Shown: piece by piece, positions 1 to 7,209 of the stretch | Numbering within the stretch: position 1 is the first letter of the stretch | Layout of the letters: each line of letters begins with the position of its first letter | From: an uncultured Maricaulis sp. | GTDB lineage: Bacteria > Pseudomonadota > Alphaproteobacteria > Caulobacterales > Maricaulaceae | Length of the DNA stretch: 35,400 nt | Reading direction: 5' to 3' | Assembly: GCF_905480005.1 (NCBI RefSeq) | Contig: NZ_CAJQOO010000187.1 | Span: 1 to 35,400 of the forward strand | Program-made: the position numbers and the translations under genes | Notes under the pieces: model-generated | What the model was told of the DNA's origin: nothing | Databases searched by the model: none | The model's input: the letters and a program-made list of their open reading frames with translations, nothing else

Positions 1-2
1 TG

Positions 3-194
3 GGTCTGGGGAGCGATTTGCAGCGCGAAACCTGGCTGAGCCATGCTCTGGCTGGTCGCCCTGGCGCATCCGACGCCCTCTCTGGCGCCACGGCCTTGTT
101 GCGCGGCCGGGCTGGGGAGTTGGGGTCCAACGACGCCAAAATCCAGGTGACGGCCGACGAGGCCGGGATGAGGGTCAGGCCGACGGTGCGTTGA
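3..194 (+). CDS. Possible C-terminal fragment of an unidentified protein (partial at left edge)
   Basis: Reading the plus strand from base 3 gives 63 sense codons ending at TGA 192-194, with strongly GC-biased third positions like the neighbouring real genes. The visible peptide ends in a segment containing ELGSNDAKIQVTADEAG. I do not recognise a family and the start lies outside the window. It would converge on and overlap the C69 gene by about 20 bases. Frame 2 is also open through this stretch, so a chance open frame cannot be excluded. Confidence 0.35.
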   Translation, partial: GLGSDLQRETWLSHALAGRPGASDALSGATALLRGRAGELGSNDAKIQVTADEAGMRVRPTVR

Positions 195-1350
195 TCTCGA
201 CGCTGGTTTTGCCATTTGTTTCGGCGAGGCCGTGATCATCCCAGGCTTCAATCAGCGCCTCGGCCACATCATGACGCCCGGCTTCCACGGCCGAGAAGAT
301 ATGCGTTTCCGCAGCGGCGATGCGGGCGCGGACCTGCGCACGCGCATCCGGATCTGCGGCCATCCGGTCATGATGTGCCGCGCCTGACGGCCACACCTCC
401 GCGCTGAGCAGGCTGGACGACCCCTCGAATGCAATCGGCCGGTAGAGCGAGACGCACGGCGTCTTGGTACCGGTCATCGTGATCGCCGGGGCGACACCCG
501 GCATCAGGCGCACCAGCAGCGAGTTGGTCGTGTGGCTGGGACGAAGGAATTTGCCCAACATCCCCCCGCCATGATGAAGGCAGAGATCGCGATTGGACCC
601 GCCCTCGAAACCATCGCCATGATCGTGCCGGCGCATGATGCGGGCCAGGGCCGCAAGGCTTGGCGCATCAAGCGCCTCGATCGCGGCCAGGGCACAGGCC
701 CGCCGCTCTCGCGCGCGACCGAATTTCGGCTTCAGCCAGGTCTCATCCGTGGTCATGAAACCCTCGATCGGCGCACCTTCCGATGCCATGGTCACCGGCC
801 CAGCCAGGGCATAGGCGTTCGAGATCGCAGCATGGGATGTCACGCGCTCCAGACGCCATTCGCGGCCGCAGGTTTCCAGCACCAGGATTTCGGCCGCGTC
901 AGCGATCAGAAAGCTGTTGTCATAGCGAAACCCCTTGTCGCGCCAGCCGGCGGGGCCGCCCTGGCCATGGGTCTCCAGCAAATGGATGATGATCGCCGCT
1001 GCCTCGTGCGCCGAGCCGCCCCGCTCCAGACCCAGCCGTACCAGGTCCATGCCCAGCAAGGCCGCACCGCGCGTCATCACCCGGCGCGAGAAGACCGCCT
1101 CATTGCCGATCACCACCCCGGCCCCGTTCACACCCATTTCGGCGCCCCACATCCAGTCCGGACGCGAAAGGATGACCGCCTGACGGTCCGGCACCTGATC
1201 TATCTCGATATGGGTGCAGGCGAGTTTTTCACGGGTATCGCCCAACACTGCGGGATGACGCTCCACGCGCTGACTTTCACCGGGCTCGCGATCAGAATTC
1301 TTGGCAAACCAGACCGCGCCGGACCGGCGCAGGGCGATCGTGTCGCACAT
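175..1350 (-). CDS. Secernin-like peptidase C69 family hydrolase
   Basis: This 391-residue protein begins MCDT and continues with FAKNSDREPGESQ, which matches the start of secernin/C69 proteins (typically a Cys-Asp-Thr N-terminus followed by KNSDREPNEAQ). In this N-terminal-nucleophile group Cys2 becomes the catalytic residue after the leader Met is removed; known relatives are dipeptidases, but many have no defined substrate. There is no signal peptide, so it is probably cytoplasmic. The ATG (1348-1350) shares one base with the stop of the upstream amine oxidase (TGATG), so the two are translationally coupled and probably act in related amine or peptide metabolism (inference). Length is normal for the family. 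The real substrate cannot be read from the sequence. Confidence 0.85.
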   Translation of the reverse strand: MCDTIALRRSGAVWFAKNSDREPGESQRVERHPAVLGDTREKLACTHIEIDQVPDRQAVILSRPDWMWGAEMGVNGAGVVIGNEAVFSRRVMTRGAALLGMDLVRLGLERGGSAHEAAAIIIHLLETHGQGGPAGWRDKGFRYDNSFLIADAAEILVLETCGREWRLERVTSHAAISNAYALAGPVTMASEGAPIEGFMTTDETWLKPKFGRARERRACALAAIEALDAPSLAALARIMRRHDHGDGFEGGSNRDLCLHHGGGMLGKFLRPSHTTNSLLVRLMPGVAPAITMTGTKTPCVSLYRPIAFEGSSSLLSAEVWPSGAAHHDRMAADPDARAQVRARIAAAETHIFSAVEAGRHDVAEALIEAWDDHGLAETNGKTSVEINAPSA

Positions 1351-2705
1351 CAGCCCGCCCCCAGCGCGGCTCTGACTTCGCGCGCGGCCCGCTCGGCCGC
1401 TTCCAGCGCGCCTTCAAAATAGCCGTAATAGGCACTCGCCGTTTCGGTGCCCGCCATATGAACGGGCCCGATCGGGGTGCGCAGATAGGCGCCATGCCCG
1501 GTCCACACACCCGGCCCCATCAGCGCCGCATAGCACCCGCGCGACCAGACCTCGGAGGTCCAGTCCTGATCGACATAATCGATCGGGTATCGGGCCTGGT
1601 CTCCATAACAGGCAGCGAAAGCCTCAAGCACGGCAGCGCGGCGCTCGGCGGGATCGCGCCGCGCCCAGACGCGCGCCTGATCGCCCTCGATAAAGCCCAA
1701 GATGAGGCCCGCGGATTTGCCCGCTTCGGTATTGTCGAAGGTCACCCGCACATCCAGTTGCGGCGCGACAGCCTGGCCCGACAACCCCTGCTCGCGCCAG
1801 AACGGGCTCTCGTACTGGGCAACGCATTTGATGCAGGCTCCCGGCGGCATGCGCAGCCAGAGCCCGGCCTTGGCGGCAGGCAGGACCGGGTCCCAGTCGA
1901 TCCGCATGGCCTGGTTCGGTGGCAGGGCGAGGATCGCGCGTCGCCCGGCAACCGGGCCGTCGGGCGTATCGACCTCGACCCCATCATCATTCCAGCGGAT
2001 CCGCGAGACCGGCGTGGACAAGGACACCCGGTCGCCCAGCTCGGCGGCGATACGATCCGCCAGCCCGGCCATATTGCCATGCACCCGGTCCTGCTGCGCC
2101 CCGCCCGTGGTCGAAACAAGATTGTCCAGCGACGTGCCGGCGCGCGCGTAAAAGAGCCCGTGCAAGAGGGAGACTTCATGCGGTTCTGCGGCGAAAACGG
2201 CGCCGATGCCGACCGCGAAGACCTCAAAGGCGTCGCGCGTCCAGGCCTGGCGCCGCATCCATTCAGCCACGGTCATGCTGTCCCATTGCGCGGCGCGCGG
2301 ATGGGTCCAGGGCGAGGCCGGGTCGATCTGCGCCGCGAGGGCGTCGAAACGGCGGGTCATCATGTGAAGATTGACCAGAACATGCGGTGCCAGTTTCGGG
2401 ATCGTACCGCGATAGCGGGACAATCGCCCGCGATTGAGAAGCAGCCCGTCGCCCTCGTCGTGCAGCGGATAGACAGACTGCCCCATCGCATCGATCAGCT
2501 CATAGAGCCGGGTCTGACCGGGCCCGACCCATTGCCCGCCCACATCAACCGTATCGCCATTGGCAAAAGTGTGCGCCAGGGCCCTCCCGCCGACGCGGTC
2601 ACGCGCTTCCAGTACACGGACATCATGGTCCGGCGCGAGCAAGTGCGCCGCTCGCAGTCCGGACAGGCCGGCTCCGATAATGATGGTGTCGTGTGTCCTG
2701 CCCAT
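1350..2705 (-). CDS. FAD-dependent amine oxidase (monoamine-oxidase-like)
   Basis: The protein opens with a Rossmann dinucleotide motif, IIIGAGLSGLRAA, followed by LEARDRVGGRA and GGQWVGPGQTRL, the standard FAD-binding and substrate-side motifs of the MAO/polyamine-oxidase superfamily. The C-terminus carries the second FAD-contact region around GTETASAYYGYFEGA. These enzymes oxidise amines to aldehydes or ketones and release ammonia and hydrogen peroxide. I chose the ATG at 2703-2705 (451 aa) because AGGG lies seven bases upstream and the FAD motif starts immediately after it; the open frame continues upstream only as a shadow of the divergent EipA-like gene. The stop is fused to the start of the C69 gene (TGATG), indicating a two-gene operon. 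The specific amine is unknown. Confidence 0.9.
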   Translation of the reverse strand: MGRTHDTIIIGAGLSGLRAAHLLAPDHDVRVLEARDRVGGRALAHTFANGDTVDVGGQWVGPGQTRLYELIDAMGQSVYPLHDEGDGLLLNRGRLSRYRGTIPKLAPHVLVNLHMMTRRFDALAAQIDPASPWTHPRAAQWDSMTVAEWMRRQAWTRDAFEVFAVGIGAVFAAEPHEVSLLHGLFYARAGTSLDNLVSTTGGAQQDRVHGNMAGLADRIAAELGDRVSLSTPVSRIRWNDDGVEVDTPDGPVAGRRAILALPPNQAMRIDWDPVLPAAKAGLWLRMPPGACIKCVAQYESPFWREQGLSGQAVAPQLDVRVTFDNTEAGKSAGLILGFIEGDQARVWARRDPAERRAAVLEAFAACYGDQARYPIDYVDQDWTSEVWSRGCYAALMGPGVWTGHGAYLRTPIGPVHMAGTETASAYYGYFEGALEAAERAAREVRAALGAG

Positions 2706-2852
2706 GCCCGAACCCTGCTCAGCGAATAACTCGAACGCGCTCATCATGGCACGGTCATCGGGCCGCGTTAACGAAGCCATAACCCTTTCGCCGCTCTGTC
2801 GCCCTATTCGCCTGTCACTCAGGCGGGACCTGTTTTGCCAATGGAGCTTTCC

Positions 2853-3455
2853 ATGCGTGCCCTTGTGACTGTCCTCGCTGCCCTGACCTTCGGCATGCCC
2901 GCACAATTGTTTGCCCAGGATCAGCAGACCACCGATTACGGCCAGCCCAGCGAGTATTCCGACCCCGTTGAATCCTATTCCCAGGACGAAATCGTGGACG
3001 CGGTCTCCGACTTTTTCGGCGTAACGGCTGAAGCGGCGGCCAGTGCGCTCGAACGCGTCTTCTCCGATCTGGGTCGTCCGGTCGGCTATATTGCCGGCGA
3101 GGAAGTCGCCGGGGCGGCCGGTATCGGCCTGCGCTATGGCGAAGGCTATCTCACCCTGCGCGGCCTCAACGAGCGCCAGAAAGTCTATTGGCGCGGCCCC
3201 TCGATCGGCTTTGATGCCGGCGGAAATGCCAGCCGCGTCTTCGTGCTGGTCTATAATCTCGACGATGTGGATCGCCTCTATCAACGCTTCCCGGGCGTCG
3301 AGGGTACGGCCTATTTTGTGGCCGGCCTTGGTGTGAACTACCAGCGCGCAGACGATGTCACCCTCGCCCCGATCCGCTCGGGTGTCGGGCTGCGGGCGGG
3401 TGCCAATATCGGGTATCTGGCCTATTCGCGTCGTCGCGCCTGGCTGCCCTTCTGA
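2853..3455 (+). CDS. eipA: EipA-like periplasmic protein, DUF1134 family
   Basis: This is a 200-residue exported protein with an N-terminal signal peptide (hydrophobic stretch up to about QLFAQD). It then has an acidic linker and a DUF1134-type body with characteristic segments such as SDFFGVTAEAAAS, KVYWRGPSIGFDAGG and VEGTAYFVAGLGVNYQR. The Brucella member EipA is a small periplasmic protein needed for envelope integrity; the same role here is inferred from family. I placed the start at ATG 2853 because GGAG lies six bases before it; upstream in-frame TTG 2835 and ATG 2841 are less well placed. The stop overlaps the next gene's ATG by one base (TGATG), so the acetyltransferase is co-translated. 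It is divergent from the amine oxidase. Confidence 0.85.
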   Translation: MRALVTVLAALTFGMPAQLFAQDQQTTDYGQPSEYSDPVESYSQDEIVDAVSDFFGVTAEAAASALERVFSDLGRPVGYIAGEEVAGAAGIGLRYGEGYLTLRGLNERQKVYWRGPSIGFDAGGNASRVFVLVYNLDDVDRLYQRFPGVEGTAYFVAGLGVNYQRADDVTLAPIRSGVGLRAGANIGYLAYSRRRAWLPF

Positions 3456-3973
3456 TGCAGATAAGGGCTTTCGAGGCCGGCGACGAAGCCGGCATTGATG
3501 GCCTGCTGAAGGCCGCCTTCCCGGGACCCGGCGAAGCGCGCCTTGTCACCGCCCTGCGCGCCGCCGATGCCGACACGCTCGAGCTGGTCGCCGAAGACCA
3601 CGGTCGGATTGTCGGCACAGTCATGTTCTCTCCGGTGACCGCCCGTACCGCGGATGGCGAGGATGTGTTCGGCGTCGGACTGGGACCGGTCGCCGTCACC
3701 CCGGCGCATCAATCCCGCGGCATCGGTGTCGCCATGATCGAGGCCGGCCTGGATTATCTCACCACATTGGGCGTGCCCTGGTGCGTCTTGCTGGGAGAGC
3801 CCGACTATTATGCCCGCTTCGGTTTTGTGCCTGCGGCGACCTGGAACTGGTCCTGGGCCGGAGATCCGGACGGACACTTCGCCTCTGCCTTTCAGGTCAA
3901 GGCGCTGAATGGCGCACCCGCCGATGGCCGGGTCGCGGTCGCGCATTACCACGCCGCATTCCTGGGTGTCTGA
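3455..3973 (+). CDS. GNAT family N-acetyltransferase (YhbS-like)
   Basis: This 172-residue protein has the GNAT fold: an N-terminal strand (MQIRAFEAGDEAGI), a central sheet, and the acetyl-CoA loop in VAVTPAHQSRGIGVAMIEAG (Q/RxxGxG/A type), followed by GEPDYYARFGFVPA, which is characteristic of the YhbS subgroup. It would transfer an acetyl group from acetyl-CoA to an unknown amine. Its ATG overlaps the stop of the EipA-like gene by one base, so expression is coupled to an envelope protein gene; whether they work together is not evident. It is full length and cytoplasmic. Confidence 0.85.
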   Translation: MQIRAFEAGDEAGIDGLLKAAFPGPGEARLVTALRAADADTLELVAEDHGRIVGTVMFSPVTARTADGEDVFGVGLGPVAVTPAHQSRGIGVAMIEAGLDYLTTLGVPWCVLLGEPDYYARFGFVPAATWNWSWAGDPDGHFASAFQVKALNGAPADGRVAVAHYHAAFLGV

Positions 3974-4089
3974 TCCGGCTGAAGCGGGACGTCATGGTCC
4001 GCGCATCCCCCTTTTACCGACGCGAGTGAGAATGCCATACTTCCCACTGTGATTGTGGTGGCCTTGCGCCGCCGAGTGGAGGGGAGTTC

Positions 4090-5418
4090 ATGAGCGGCAT
4101 CATCCTGTTGGCCAGCATTGGGGTTCTCTTTCTCCTCGCCCTTGCCCGCCAAATTCCGCTTCAGATCCTGGGCCGGCTTCTCAGCCCGGTTTCCCGGGCA
4201 ACCGGCAAGCTGTTCGGCCTGAAGGCGCCACCGCGCGCCGGTCCCGGCACGATCCGGCCGGCCCATATGGGGCCCAGCGCCTGGGCGGCCCTGTCGCGGG
4301 CGGCTCGTGACAACACCGAAACCGAGACCGTCATGGGCGACGGGTTCGAGCATGAAAAATCCCATATGAACCGGAGCGGCCTGCTGTTTCACTGGTTGGC
4401 CGTGAAGGTGGGTTATATCCGCATTCCAGGCGAGCTGACGCCGGATGTGGCAGAGCAGTATTTCAAGCAGGGCCATGAATTTCTCAATGGCCGCGTGAAA
4501 ATCTCCTCCAATCCGCAAAATCTCTATGAAGACGAGGAAGGCGCGCTGATCGCCAGCTATTTCCCGATCGATCACGGTGCACTCTACCTGCTCAACACGA
4601 TGCGCAGCACCATCAACTCCAATGTGCGCAAGCTGACCGTCGTCTTCTCGACCATCATCGCCTTCGTGCTGGTCATAAACCTGCTCTACAATGACGGCTC
4701 ACTGATCGACCTGCATGGCATGCTGGGCCTGACCGGCGCGCTCGCGCTCGGCCCGCTGCAAATGGCGCCCAGCGACATCAATCAGGCGCTCTTCGGCGCC
4801 CTGTCGACCCTGGGCGGCGCCTTCTTGATGTGGATCATCTATTTCGTCGAATACGTGCCCTATCAGCGCAATAATTTCCGCGAATTGTCCAATTTCATCA
4901 CGCGCTATCTGGCCCGGCTGAACGACCATTTCCGCACGGCCGCCGGTCAGGCCAAGTCCGTGACGGTCGGGCAGGAAACAGACGCCAACAAGGTTTCCCA
5001 GGCCGCGCGCCAATGGCACACCAATGTCCTGTGGATCGCCATGCGGATCTTCTTTCTCGAGAGCTTCGTGCGGAACATCATGTTCCAGATGCTGCGCAAT
5101 TCCGGCTATTATCTGGTCTTCGTGCCCGTGCTCTTTCTTGCCGTCATGGCAGGGTTGAACATCGCCCTGGTCGAGCTGACCGGATTCGATGCCGGCGCCC
5201 GCCTGACCGATCTCGGTCTCGTCTTTGTCCTGCTCTTCGTCAGCCTGCTGGTCATCTATGCCGTCTTCCTGCGCCGCTCGATGATGAGCATTGACGAGAT
5301 CAACCAGGATGAATGGATCGGCTTCGACAGCCTGCTGCTCGAGAATGTCCTCGGCGAGATCGTCGGCAAATATGCCGAGGATGTCGGCTATTGGAAGAAC
5401 CGGATGGGGCGCGGCTAG
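4090..5418 (+). CDS. Unrecognised multi-pass membrane protein
   Basis: I do not recognise this 442-residue protein. Hydrophobic segments are visible near residues 3-20, 182-200, 233-256, 341-362 and 374-394, so about five helices. A soluble region (25-180) contains a Pro/Arg-rich linker followed by a compact segment with GYIRIPGELTPDVAEQYFKQGHEF. A second soluble region (260-320) is polar and helical (NNFRELSNFITRYLARLNDHF). The start is well supported by GGAGGGGAG just upstream of ATG 4090. It stands alone in its strand and converges tail-to-tail with the MerR gene, five bases between stops. Codon use is like the chromosome. Function is unknown. Confidence 0.8.
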   Translation: MSGIILLASIGVLFLLALARQIPLQILGRLLSPVSRATGKLFGLKAPPRAGPGTIRPAHMGPSAWAALSRAARDNTETETVMGDGFEHEKSHMNRSGLLFHWLAVKVGYIRIPGELTPDVAEQYFKQGHEFLNGRVKISSNPQNLYEDEEGALIASYFPIDHGALYLLNTMRSTINSNVRKLTVVFSTIIAFVLVINLLYNDGSLIDLHGMLGLTGALALGPLQMAPSDINQALFGALSTLGGAFLMWIIYFVEYVPYQRNNFRELSNFITRYLARLNDHFRTAAGQAKSVTVGQETDANKVSQAARQWHTNVLWIAMRIFFLESFVRNIMFQMLRNSGYYLVFVPVLFLAVMAGLNIALVELTGFDAGARLTDLGLVFVLLFVSLLVIYAVFLRRSMMSIDEINQDEWIGFDSLLLENVLGEIVGKYAEDVGYWKNRMGRG

Positions 5419-5423
5419 CGCCG

Positions 5424-5852
5424 TTACGGCCGGGCATGATCACCGTCGCACAGGCCGTGATCTGACAGGGTCTGGATCACATGGCACTCATCCACGACGC
5501 CGTGGGAGCATTGCGCCACCATGCGCTTCAACTCCTTGCGGACCGCCCGCAATCCCGCAAGGCGTCGCTCGACATCGGCCAATTGCTGGCGGGCGATCCG
5601 GTCGGCAGCGTCACAGGAACGGTCCGGCTGGCGAGACAGGCCCTGCAGGGCGCGCAGGTCATCCAGGCCAAAACCCAGATCGCGACCATGCCGGATGAAA
5701 CGCAATTGCTGCAGATGCGCCGCCCCGTAACGCCGCTGGCCTCCGGGTGAGCGTGCCGGTTCGTCCAGCATGCCGATGGACTCGTAATAGCGAATGGTCG
5801 GGACCTTGACCCCGGTTTGCCGCGACAGGGCCCCGATAGACAAATCTGACAT
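5424..5852 (-). CDS. MerR-family metal-responsive transcription regulator
   Basis: The N-terminus is a MerR winged helix (LSIGALSRQTGVKVPTIRYY, then GGQRRYGAAHLQQLRFIRHGRDLGFGLDDL), followed by a dimerisation coiled coil and a C-terminal metal loop. Cysteines sit near residues 80, 115, 123 and 135, with histidines nearby (CSHG, DECHV, GLCDGDH). The first Cys lies where ZntR/CadR-type sensors use one (about residue 79) and the later ones in their metal-loop region, so a divalent metal such as Zn, Cd or Pb is more likely than Cu or Hg (inference). The start is ATG 5852 or GTG 5855, both behind GGAGG. It is divergent from the cation transporter whose promoter it should control. Confidence 0.9.
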   Translation of the reverse strand: MSDLSIGALSRQTGVKVPTIRYYESIGMLDEPARSPGGQRRYGAAHLQQLRFIRHGRDLGFGLDDLRALQGLSRQPDRSCDAADRIARQQLADVERRLAGLRAVRKELKRMVAQCSHGVVDECHVIQTLSDHGLCDGDHARP

Positions 5853-5858
5853 CACCCC

Positions 5859-5889
5859 TTGAACCTCCAGTCGCTAGAGGGATTAGGGT
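5859..5889 (+). promoter_or_regulatory. MerR-type promoter with 19-bp spacer and operator dyad
   Basis: TTGAAC (5859-5864) and TAGGGT (5884-5889) are separated by exactly 19 bases. The spacer contains CCTCCAG TCG CTAGAGG, a dyad with one mismatch. Over-long 19-20 bp spacers with a central dyad are the hallmark of promoters activated by MerR-family proteins through DNA distortion. It points to the cation transporter at 5925 and begins at the 5' end of the MerR gene, so the regulator may also autoregulate. Confidence 0.85.
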
Positions 5890-5924
5890 AGAGGTTATCG
5901 GATGGGAAAGGGCGAGGACAGAGC

Positions 5925-6629
5925 ATGTCAGCCGGATGTTGCGACGATCAGGAATTCGACGGCAGTTCGCCGGCCTTCAGGCGCGCCCTGTGGGTCGTTA
6001 TTGCCATCAATGCGGTGATGTTCGCGGTCGAGATGCTGGCCGGCGCCGCCGCTCGGTCCCAGGCACTCAAGGCCGATGCCCTCGATTTTGCCGCCGACGC
6101 AGCGACTTACGGCTTGTCGCTCTATGTGATCGGGAAGCCGGCCACCTGGCGCGCCAATGCGGCCCTCATCAAGGCCGGCAGTCTGATGGCGATAGGCATG
6201 TCCATTCTGGCTCTGGCAATCTGGCGGACGCTTTTCACCGTTCAGCCCGAGGCCGGTCTGATGGGGTCGATCGCGGTCCTGGCCCTCATTGCGAATGGGG
6301 CGAGCGTGCTGATCCTGATGCGTTGGCGTGACGGCGATGCCAATGTCCGGTCGGTCTGGCTGTGCTCGCGCAATGACGCCATCGGCAATGTTGCTGTCCT
6401 GGCCTCGGCCGGTCTTGTCGCCTGGACGGCGACGCCATGGCCGGACCTTGCCGTCGCGGTGCTGATGGCCGGCCTGTTCACCTCATCGGCGATCCAGATC
6501 CTGCGGCAGGCCCTGGCCGAGCGCGGGGCAAACCGTGACCACGCGCACGTCCCTGTCGATGCCCATCACCATGCCGGCGGTCAATGTCCGTCAGTGGAGA
6601 AGACCGAGCCGATCGTTTCGTCGGACTGA
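5925..6629 (+). CDS. Cation transporter (CDF-like, short form with His-rich tail)
   Basis: This 234-residue protein has about six hydrophobic segments and intramembrane acidic pairs expected in cation diffusion transporters: KADALDFAADAATY in the second helix and CSRNDAIGN in the fifth. It lacks the usual cytoplasmic C-terminal metal domain; instead it ends in a His-rich tail (DHAHVPVDAHHH). The N-terminus begins MSAGCCDD, adding possible thiol ligands. It should export a divalent metal from the cytoplasm. The MerR promoter at 5859-5889 controls it, so induction by the exported metal is expected. Its last 49 bases overlap the convergent lipoprotein gene. Confidence 0.88.
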   Translation: MSAGCCDDQEFDGSSPAFRRALWVVIAINAVMFAVEMLAGAAARSQALKADALDFAADAATYGLSLYVIGKPATWRANAALIKAGSLMAIGMSILALAIWRTLFTVQPEAGLMGSIAVLALIANGASVLILMRWRDGDANVRSVWLCSRNDAIGNVAVLASAGLVAWTATPWPDLAVAVLMAGLFTSSAIQILRQALAERGANRDHAHVPVDAHHHAGGQCPSVEKTEPIVSSD

Positions 6630-7186
6630 CGCGGATGCGGCGCATGACGCCGGGCCTCGCTGCGATGACTCGTGGGCCGACAATCAGTGCAGCCGGAGGC
6701 GATGCGTTCGCGCACCGCAGCAAGGCTCTCCGAGAGATCGTGGAAGCGGTCCTGGCCATCATGCCAGAGCGCGGCCGTATCCTGGCAGGCGCCCTCCTGG
6801 AAATCATTCTCTTCCAGGCAGCGATTATAGGTCCGGCAGGACGCGGTGGCGAAACGGTAGGACGCGTCCAGATCGGTCTCGAAAGCGGCGATGATTTCCT
6901 GCGTGCGGGTGTCGGCGACATTGGCCCCGGTCGTCGCTTCGGCATTGATGGCCTGGCGATACCCGTGCACTTCCTCCAGCATCGCAAGGCGTTGCTCGGC
7001 CAGGGTATCGACCAGGCACATGGCGATGGCCGGGCTGACCGTATCCGGCGGCGGCGGAGGCGGGGCGCGATGGATCACGGGCGGCGGCGCAGGGCGCTGA
7101 CCGGATGTGTGTTCGCCGCAGGCGGCCAGCGCGGTGGCGGAGACAAGCATCATCATCACTGTCTTCGTGGTGGTCATCATCGTCAT
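6581..7186 (-). CDS. Putative lipoprotein, Cys-rich, function unknown
   Basis: The 201-residue product has a lipoprotein signal: Met-rich hydrophobic start and lipobox LAAC with the lipidated Cys at about residue 23. A Pro-rich linker (RPAPPPVIHRAPPPPPPD) follows, then a helical domain with several Cys residues (AMCLVD, ASCRTYNRCLEEN, GACQD) and a final CTDC pair. It probably sits in the outer or inner membrane facing the periplasm, with disulfides. The start at 7184-7186 is chosen for GGAG four bases upstream and for the signal. It follows the PG-binding/Sel1 gene by 23 bases, so they form an operon. I do not recognise the family. Confidence 0.7.
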   Translation of the reverse strand: MTMMTTTKTVMMMLVSATALAACGEHTSGQRPAPPPVIHRAPPPPPPDTVSPAIAMCLVDTLAEQRLAMLEEVHGYRQAINAEATTGANVADTRTQEIIAAFETDLDASYRFATASCRTYNRCLEENDFQEGACQDTAALWHDGQDRFHDLSESLAAVRERIASGCTDCRPTSHRSEARRHAPHPRQSDETIGSVFSTDGH

Positions 7187-7209
7187 CTTTCTCCATCCAG
7201 CCCTGCCGC

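Noticed and set aside
2706-3284. N-terminal extension of the amine oxidase
   Set aside because: It lies antisense to the EipA-like gene; the FAD motif begins at 2705 behind its own ribosome site.
5424-5852. CueR-type copper sensor
   Set aside because: The cysteine pattern fits ZntR/CadR-type divalent sensors better than the C-x7-C copper loop.
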